NCBI GenBank assembly: GCA_015548865.1
Contig: JADMXW010000006.1
Span: 62,001-126,000, forward strand
Source of the DNA: Serratia marcescens
GTDB lineage: Bacteria; Pseudomonadota; Gammaproteobacteria; Enterobacterales; Enterobacteriaceae
Length of the DNA stretch: 64,000 nucleotides
Direction: 5' to 3'
Shown piece by piece: positions 58,466-64,000 of this stretch (positions are counted from its first letter, which is position 1; every line of letters begins with the position of its first letter). The position numbers were made by a program, and so were the translations under genes. The notes under the pieces are model-generated. The model worked only from the letters and a program-made list of their open reading frames with translations. It had not been told where the DNA came from and did no database searches.

Positions 58466-60163
58466 ATGGACAACGGATTCTTGAATTATCCAGTTTCTTC
58501 AAAAAGGTTTTTGGTGCAAAAACGATCTCAACGGCAAGCAAGAAAGAGGATATTTACAGGGATAAGTGCGTTGCTGATTGGCTGTCTGACAGTTGCCGTC
58601 ACGTCGAATGCCGCACCGTTGCCCAATGAACAACTTGCCACGAAACAGGTGCTGGTGCGAAATAATGGCGCGGAAGTGTCGTCTCTCGATCCGCATAAGA
58701 TAGAAGGCGTGCCTGAATCCAACGTGTCGCGCGATTTACTGGAAGGGCTGGTGATTACTGACCCCAATGGCAAGAATATTCCTGGTGTGGCTGAGCGCTG
58801 GGAGAATAAGGCATTTCGCGTTTGGACCTTTCATTTGAGGAAGAACGCGCGCTGGTCAAATGGCGAGCCTGTCACTGCGCACGATTTTGTTTACAGTTGG
58901 CAACGATTGGCCGATCCGAGGACCGCATCACCTTATGCCAGCTATCTGCAATACGGGCATATCGTTAATATTGATGACATCATCGCTGGAAAAAAAACGC
59001 CCGATACGCTGGGTGTAAAAGCACTGGATGATTACACGTTAGAGGTGACGTTGAGTGAAGCCGTGCCTTACTTTGATAAATTACCCGTTTATCCCGCGAT
59101 GTCGCCTATCAATCGAACAGCCGTAGAAAAATTTGGCGAAAAATGGACGTTGCCGCAAAATTGGGTGGGTAACGGAGCCTATACGTTGAAAGACTGGATA
59201 GTTAATGAGCGCCTGGTATTAGTACGCAACGTAAACTACTGGAATAATGCCCATACCACGATTGAGCAGGTGACCTATTTACCCATTGCTTCAGAGGTAA
59301 CGGATGTAAACCGTTATCGCAGTGGCGAAATTGACATGACCTATAATAAATTGCCCATTGAACTGTTTCAAAAGATGAAGCAGGAAATACCTGATGAAGT
59401 TAAGGTCAACCCCTATTTATGCTCTTATTACTATGAAATGAATAACCAGCGTGCCCCTTTTACAGATGTTCGGGTGCGCCAGGCATTACGTTTGGGCCTG
59501 GATCAGACAATTTTGACCAATAAGGTCAAAAATCAGGGCGATATGCCAGCCTATGGATTCGTTCCTCCCTATATTGATGGTTTAAAAACCACGGTGCCGG
59601 AGTGGTTTACCTGGCCTCAGGATAAACGTAACGCCGAAGCGAAACGATTGTTGAGCGAAGCGGGGTATTCGCCGGAGAAACCGCTAACGTTAACCTTGCT
59701 TTATAATACCTCCGATCTGCATAAGAAGATGGCGATTGCTGCCGCGTCACTCTGGAAGCAAAATATTGGTGTGAATGTGAAATTGGAAAATCAGGAATGG
59801 AAAACGTTTCTCAGCACGCGGCATCAGGGAAATTTTGACCTGGCGCGCGCTGGCTGGTGTGCAGATTATAATGAACCCTCTTCGTTCTTGAACAGTATGT
59901 TATCGGATAGCAGCTCAAATACGTCGCATTATAAAAGCGCCGCGTTTGATGCGTTTATGGAGAAATCATTGCAGGTTACAAGTGATGAAGAACGTGCAGC
60001 CGTTTACCAGCAGGCCGAAACACAATTAGACCTCGATGCGGTGACAATACCGGTATTTTATTATGCTAATACCCGGCTGGTGAAACCTTATGTCGGCGGA
60101 CTGACGGGGAAGGATCCGCTGGACAATATTCATGTGAAAGATCTTTATATTCTGAAACATTAA
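58466..60163 (+). CDS. oppA: Periplasmic oligopeptide-binding protein OppA
   Basis: Binds di- to pentapeptides in the periplasm for OppBCDF. The 565 residues exceed E. coli (543) because of an extended N-terminus: the signal segment is a basic stretch SKRFLVQKRSQRQARKRIF, a hydrophobic core and cleavage near SNAA-P. The mature protein matches throughout (VRNNGAEVSSLDPHKIEGVP, EMNNQRAPFTDVRVRQALRL, RAGWCADYNEPSSFLN). The ATG has AGGA-type sites; a GTG at 58514, also with good SD spacing (AAGG), would give a normal-length signal peptide. Confidence 0.96.
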   Translation: MDNGFLNYPVSSKRFLVQKRSQRQARKRIFTGISALLIGCLTVAVTSNAAPLPNEQLATKQVLVRNNGAEVSSLDPHKIEGVPESNVSRDLLEGLVITDPNGKNIPGVAERWENKAFRVWTFHLRKNARWSNGEPVTAHDFVYSWQRLADPRTASPYASYLQYGHIVNIDDIIAGKKTPDTLGVKALDDYTLEVTLSEAVPYFDKLPVYPAMSPINRTAVEKFGEKWTLPQNWVGNGAYTLKDWIVNERLVLVRNVNYWNNAHTTIEQVTYLPIASEVTDVNRYRSGEIDMTYNKLPIELFQKMKQEIPDEVKVNPYLCSYYYEMNNQRAPFTDVRVRQALRLGLDQTILTNKVKNQGDMPAYGFVPPYIDGLKTTVPEWFTWPQDKRNAEAKRLLSEAGYSPEKPLTLTLLYNTSDLHKKMAIAAASLWKQNIGVNVKLENQEWKTFLSTRHQGNFDLARAGWCADYNEPSSFLNSMLSDSSSNTSHYKSAAFDAFMEKSLQVTSDEERAAVYQQAETQLDLDAVTIPVFYYANTRLVKPYVGGLTGKDPLDNIHVKDLYILKH

Positions 60164-60170
60164 CGCTGTA

Positions 60171-60226
60171 CCTGAATATGATTCCCCCTCGCTTGCCGAA
60201 AAAATGAGCGGCAGGGGGCATTCAGG
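60171..60226 (+). promoter_or_regulatory. Intercistronic stem-loop between oppA and oppB
   Basis: CCTGAAT (60171-60177) pairs with ATTCAGG (60220-60226) and CCCCC (60184-60188) with GGGGG (60214-60218), a long stem with internal loops right after the oppA stop. Such hairpins protect the abundant binding-protein mRNA end and reduce read-through into permease genes. Confidence 0.65.
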
Positions 60227-60256
60227 CACAGGTTTAGTACCTTTATAGGTAGAATA

Positions 60257-61177
60257 ATGGTTAAATTTATTCTGCGTCGCTGTCTGGAAGCGATACCGAC
60301 GCTGTTTATCTTGATTACAATTTCTTTCTTTATGATGCGCCTGGCGCCGGGAAGTCCATTTACGGGCGAACGCAATTTGCCGCCGGAAGTCATGGCGAAT
60401 ATTGAGGCCAAATACCATCTCAACGATCCTATCTTGAAGCAGTATGGCAATTATCTGCTGCAATTGGCTGAAGGGGATTTCGGTCCCTCGTTTAAATATA
60501 AGGACTATTCGGTTAATGAGCTGGTGGCGAGTGCCTTTCCCGTCTCTGCAAAGCTTGGTGCCGCGGCGTTTCTGTTTGCCGTGGTCTTGGGTGTAACGGC
60601 GGGCACCGTAGCTGCACTGTACCAGAATAGTCGATGGGATTACACCATCATGGGATTTGCCATGACAGGGGTGGTGATCCCCAGTTTTGTGGTCGCCCCA
60701 TTACTGGTGCTGGTATTTGCGATTACGTTGCGTTGGTTACCCGCTGGAGGATGGAACGGGGGGGCCGGAAAATATGTATTACTGCCTATGGTCGCGCTTT
60801 CACTTTCTTACATCGCCAGCATCGCGCGTATTACGCGTGGAGCGATGATCGAAGTGCTCCATGCCAATTTTATTCGCACCGCGCGCGCCAAAGGGTTACC
60901 CATGCGCCACGTTATTCTGCGCCATGCACTGAAACCAGCCCTGTTGCCCGTGCTTTCCTACATGGGACCGGCGTTTGTCGGTATCATCACCGGTTCGATG
61001 GTGATCGAGACGATTTTCGGCCTTCCGGGTATTGGTCAACTGTTTGTTAATGGCGCATTGAATCGCGACTATTCTTTGGTGCTTAGCCTGACCATTTTAG
61101 TGGGCGGCCTGACCATCTTGTTCAACGCCATCATTGATGTGCTGTATGCCATCATCGATCCCAAGATTCGTTATTGA
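60257..61177 (+). CDS. oppB: Oligopeptide ABC transporter permease OppB
   Basis: Inner-membrane permease of 306 residues, the E. coli length, with six helices and the EAA-type loop ARAKGLPMRHVILRHALKPA. It pairs with OppC. Second gene of oppABCDF, about 93 bp after oppA behind a stem-loop. Confidence 0.98.
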   Translation: MVKFILRRCLEAIPTLFILITISFFMMRLAPGSPFTGERNLPPEVMANIEAKYHLNDPILKQYGNYLLQLAEGDFGPSFKYKDYSVNELVASAFPVSAKLGAAAFLFAVVLGVTAGTVAALYQNSRWDYTIMGFAMTGVVIPSFVVAPLLVLVFAITLRWLPAGGWNGGAGKYVLLPMVALSLSYIASIARITRGAMIEVLHANFIRTARAKGLPMRHVILRHALKPALLPVLSYMGPAFVGIITGSMVIETIFGLPGIGQLFVNGALNRDYSLVLSLTILVGGLTILFNAIIDVLYAIIDPKIRY

Positions 61178-61188
61178 GCGAGGTGAGG

Positions 61189-62094
61189 ATGTTTAGAAAA
61201 CAAAACCATCACACGCTGATGAACGTAAGCCAGGCCTTGGAAATCAAAGGCCGCAGCCTATGGCAGGATGCCGGCCGACGATTTCTGCACCACCGTGCTG
61301 CGCTGGTAAGTTTGGTTGTGCTGGCTGGAATTGCCCTGTTTGTAACTCTGGCACCGCTGTTATCACCGTTTAATTTTGCCGATACAGATTTTGCGATGAT
61401 GTCGCAGGGGCCGGATATGGCTTCAAAACATTATTTCGGCACGGACTCCAACGGCCGCGATCTGCTGGTGCGCGTCGCTATTGGTGGTCGAATCTCATTG
61501 CTGGTGGGAATTGCGGCGGCGCTGATTGCCGTGCTGGTAGGCACCCTGTACGGAGCAATTTCCGGTTACATTGGCGGTAAGGTGGACTCAGTTATGATGC
61601 GTTGGCTTGAGATCCTTAACTCCTTTCCATTTATGTTTTTTGTCATCCTGTTGGTGACCTTTTTCGGTCAACAATTACTGCTGATTTTTATCGCGATTGG
61701 CATGGTGTCGTGGCTGGACATGGCAAGGATTGTGCGTGGGCAAACGCTGAGTCTTAAACGTAAAGAGTTTATAGAAGCTGCTGTGGTGTGCGGCGTTTCT
61801 ACTGCTGGGATTGTGTTGCGCCATATCGTGCCTAACGTGCTTGGCGTAGTGGTGGTTTATGCTTCGCTGTTAGTCCCCAGCATGATTCTGTTTGAATCCT
61901 TTTTAAGTTTTCTCGGGTTGGGCGTGCAAGAACCGCTCAGCAGTTGGGGATCGCTGCTCAATGATGGCGCGAACTCAATGGAAGTGGCGCCTTGGTTGTT
62001 GATGTGTCCCGCCGCGTTTTTGGTCGTCACCTTGTTTTGTTTTAATTTTATCGGTGATGGATTACGTGATGCCTTGGACCCGAAGGATCGTTAA
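61189..62094 (+). CDS. oppC: Oligopeptide ABC transporter permease OppC
   Basis: A 301-residue permease (E. coli 302), with the EAA loop [21 protein letters not shown] chose ATG 61189 (MFRKQNHH), with GAGG and GTGAGG directly upstream; the TTG 15 bases earlier overlaps the oppB stop and lacks conservation. Gap to oppB is 11 bp. Confidence 0.97.
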   Translation: MFRKQNHHTLMNVSQALEIKGRSLWQDAGRRFLHHRAALVSLVVLAGIALFVTLAPLLSPFNFADTDFAMMSQGPDMASKHYFGTDSNGRDLLVRVAIGGRISLLVGIAAALIAVLVGTLYGAISGYIGGKVDSVMMRWLEILNSFPFMFFVILLVTFFGQQLLLIFIAIGMVSWLDMARIVRGQTLSLKRKEFIEAAVVCGVSTAGIVLRHIVPNVLGVVVVYASLLVPSMILFESFLSFLGLGVQEPLSSWGSLLNDGANSMEVAPWLLMCPAAFLVVTLFCFNFIGDGLRDALDPKDR

Positions 62095-62104
62095 GGAGCA
62101 CGCT

Positions 62105-63118
62105 ATGATTGCAAAAGACGCAGAACAGAAAGGGAACACCTTGCGTGTACTGCACCCGTTGCTCAGCGTTACGGATCTCAGCGTTCGTTTTGCTACCGAA
62201 GAAGGCGCTGTTACGGCAGTGAATGCGTTGAGCTTTACGCTGGATCAGGGCGAAACGCTGGGGATTGTGGGGGAGTCTGGTTCTGGAAAATCGCAAACGG
62301 CATTCGCACTGATGGGATTATTAGCGGCTAATGGCCATGCCAGCGGCTCAGCTCGATTCCAGGGGAGGGAAATTCTCAATCTGCCTGAAAAATCGCTGAA
62401 TATGCTGCGGGCGAAAGAGATCGCCATGATTTTTCAAGACCCGATGACATCGCTTAATCCTTATATGCGCGTCGGTGAACAGTTGATGGAAGTGCTGCTG
62501 TTCCATCAGAAGTGCAGTCGAAGTGAGGCATTCGATGGCGCGATTAAAATGCTGGATGCGGTTCGGATGCCGGAAGCGCGGCAACGGATGAAAATGTACC
62601 CGCATGAGTTTTCAGGCGGCATGCGCCAACGTGTGATGATTGCTATGGCGCTACTGTGCCAGCCAAAACTGCTGATCGCTGATGAACCGACCACAGCGCT
62701 GGATGTCACCGTACAGGCACAAATGATGACGCTGCTCTCCGATCTTAAGCGGGAGTTCAATACGGCCATCATCATGATCACCCACGATTTGGGCGTGGTG
62801 GCAGGTATTTGTGACAAGGTGTTGGTGATGTACGCTGGGAGAACCATGGAGTATGGCAGCGCGCGGGATGTCTTTTATCGTCCTTCGCATCCCTATTCGG
62901 TGGGATTACTCAATGCGGTGCCTCGTCTGGATGTTAGCGAGGAAACTCTGGCAACCATTCCCGGTAATCCGCCCAATTTGTTGCACCTACCGCAAGGATG
63001 CCCGTTTCTGCCTCGTTGTCCTTATGCGATGGAGTGTTGTCAGGATGTTCCCCCATTGACGACGTTCGATGCTGGTCGTATGCGCGCCTGTTTTCGCGCG
63101 GTTGAGGAGGTGCTATGA
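62105..63118 (+). CDS. oppD: Oligopeptide ABC transporter ATPase OppD
   Basis: ATP-binding subunit of 337 residues, as in E. coli. Walker [10 protein letters not shown], signature [15 protein letters not shown] and Walker [13 protein letters not shown] are intact, and the C-terminal oligopeptide-transporter cysteine region ([16 protein letters not shown]) suits a 4Fe-4S cluster. The start [10 protein letters not shown] has AAGGAG upstream; an earlier in-frame ATG lies inside oppC. Its stop overlaps oppF (ATGA). Confidence 0.97.
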   Translation: MIAKDAEQKGNTLRVLHPLLSVTDLSVRFATEEGAVTAVNALSFTLDQGETLGIVGESGSGKSQTAFALMGLLAANGHASGSARFQGREILNLPEKSLNMLRAKEIAMIFQDPMTSLNPYMRVGEQLMEVLLFHQKCSRSEAFDGAIKMLDAVRMPEARQRMKMYPHEFSGGMRQRVMIAMALLCQPKLLIADEPTTALDVTVQAQMMTLLSDLKREFNTAIIMITHDLGVVAGICDKVLVMYAGRTMEYGSARDVFYRPSHPYSVGLLNAVPRLDVSEETLATIPGNPPNLLHLPQGCPFLPRCPYAMECCQDVPPLTTFDAGRMRACFRAVEEVL

Positions 63119-64000
63119 CAACGCAGCAGGAAAAACGCATCATCCTTGATGTGCGGGATCTTTGCGTACACTTTGCCGTTAATGTACACAAAAAGTGGTT
63201 TTGGCAACCGCCACAATCGCTCAGGGCCGTAGACGGCGTTACGTTTCGTCTCTATGAAGGCGAAACGCTTGGTATCGTTGGCGAATCTGGCTGCGGTAAA
63301 TCGACGTTAGCACGGGCTATCATTGGGCTAGTCAAGGCTACAAGTGGGCAAATTTGCTGGTTGGGTAAGGATTTGTGCCATATCCATCGTGATGGATGGC
63401 GCCATGTTCGTAATGATATCCAGATGATTTTTCAAGACCCACTGGCATCACTCAATCCGCGCATGACAGCGGGAGAGATAATTGCTGAACCCTTACGTAC
63501 CTACCGTAAGGATCTGTCGCGGCAAATGGTGAATGAACGCGTCAAGAGTATGATGCAAAAGGTAGGGCTACTGCCTAACCAGATTAACCGCTATCCCCAT
63601 GAGTTTTCCGGTGGTCAGTGTCAGCGTATCGGTATTGCTCGGGCATTGATTTTACGCCCAAAGTTGATCATATGCGATGAGCCTGTCTCGGCTCTGGATG
63701 TTTCGATCCAGGCGCAGGTGGTGAATTTGCTGCGACAATTGCAGCGTGAAATGCAACTATCACTCATTTTTATTGCGCACGATCTCTCCATCGTCAAACA
63801 TATTTCCGACCGCGTGTTGGTGATGTACCTTGGTCACGCCGTAGAATTAGCGACGGATGGCGCTTTATTTGGGAATCCGTTGCACCCTTATACTCAGGCG
63901 CTGATGTCTGCGGTGCCCATTCCCGATCCCGATAAAGAGCGCAATAAACGGATACAACTGTTAGAGGGAGAGCTTCCTTCACCTATCGATCCGCCTTCTG
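63115..64000 (+). CDS. oppF: Oligopeptide ABC transporter ATPase OppF (partial)
   Basis: The frame is open from ATG 63115 to the window end (295 codons; E. coli OppF has 334 residues), so the C-terminus is cut off by the window, not by mutation. Walker [10 protein letters not shown], signature [15 protein letters not shown] and Walker [13 protein letters not shown] are all present. GAGGAGG lies just upstream and the start overlaps the oppD stop, giving translational coupling. Confidence 0.97.
   Translation, partial: MTTQQEKRIILDVRDLCVHFAVNVHKKWFWQPPQSLRAVDGVTFRLYEGETLGIVGESGCGKSTLARAIIGLVKATSGQICWLGKDLCHIHRDGWRHVRNDIQMIFQDPLASLNPRMTAGEIIAEPLRTYRKDLSRQMVNERVKSMMQKVGLLPNQINRYPHEFSGGQCQRIGIARALILRPKLIICDEPVSALDVSIQAQVVNLLRQLQREMQLSLIFIAHDLSIVKHISDRVLVMYLGHAVELATDGALFGNPLHPYTQALMSAVPIPDPDKERNKRIQLLEGELPSPIDPPS

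Overview
The window is about 64 kb of gamma-proteobacterial chromosome. Almost every gene is an intact orthologue of an Escherichia coli K-12 gene, with family-typical lengths and good Shine-Dalgarno sites. ERIC (IRU) elements in the intergenic gaps, near-identity of GapA, FadR, YeaG, YcgB and OppD to the enterobacterial proteins, and the gene order point to Enterobacterales outside the E. coli/Salmonella group. My best guess is the soft-rot family Pectobacteriaceae (Pectobacterium, Dickeya, Brenneria or relatives). I cannot prove the genus from the sequence alone.

Layout: 1-1902 mannose PTS (manY, manX; manZ lies just outside). 1903-2632 long regulatory gap with an ERIC element and a structured leader for yoaE. 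2633-15622 yoaE, sdaA, nudL, pabB, yoaH, yoaB, yoaA, tsaB, yeaY, fadD, rnd. 15670-26552 minEDC, ycgL, ycgM, ycgN, a small unknown gene, dsbB, nhaB, fadR, ycgB (SpoVR) and dadA. 26564-28883 two accessory genes (Bcr/CflA-type exporter, GNAT acetyltransferase) around an ERIC element. 28932-45533 yeaH, yeaG, mipA, yeaE, yeaD, gapA, msrB, yeaC, pncA, ansA, sppA, ydjA, topB, ynjH, xthA. 45660-48029 a tandem glycine riboswitch with a TRIC-family membrane protein, then an AT-rich MFS transporter. 48106-64000 tRNA-Tyr, purU, ychJ, rssA, rssB, galU, hns, tdk, adhE, oppABCD and the 5' part of oppF. In E. coli these blocks come alternately from about 40-41 and 26-28 min, on either side of the replication terminus, so the order fits inversions symmetric about ter.

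Functional themes: carbon entry and glycolysis (manXY, gapA with a near-perfect CRP site, yeaD, adhE); amino acid and peptide use (sdaA, dadA, ansA, opp, glycine riboswitch); fatty-acid control (fadR, and fadD with a good FadR operator); cell division (minCDE) and nucleoid control (hns); stress and nitrogen response (yeaG-yeaH behind a canonical sigma-54 promoter with an NtrC-like site; ycgB nearby; rssB for RpoS turnover); NAD and nucleotide salvage (pncA, tdk).

I found no CRISPR array, prophage, transposase, toxin-antitoxin pair or defence island. The window is mostly ordinary core genome. The parts worth a second look are regulatory: the glycine riboswitch in front of a TRIC protein, the sigma-54/NtrC control region of yeaGH, a perfect 14-nt long-range inverted repeat in the adhE leader, the multi-hairpin yoaE leader, tandem 18-bp repeats in the manX-manY spacer, ERIC elements carrying large internal insertions, and the accessory genes sitting at the synteny joints.
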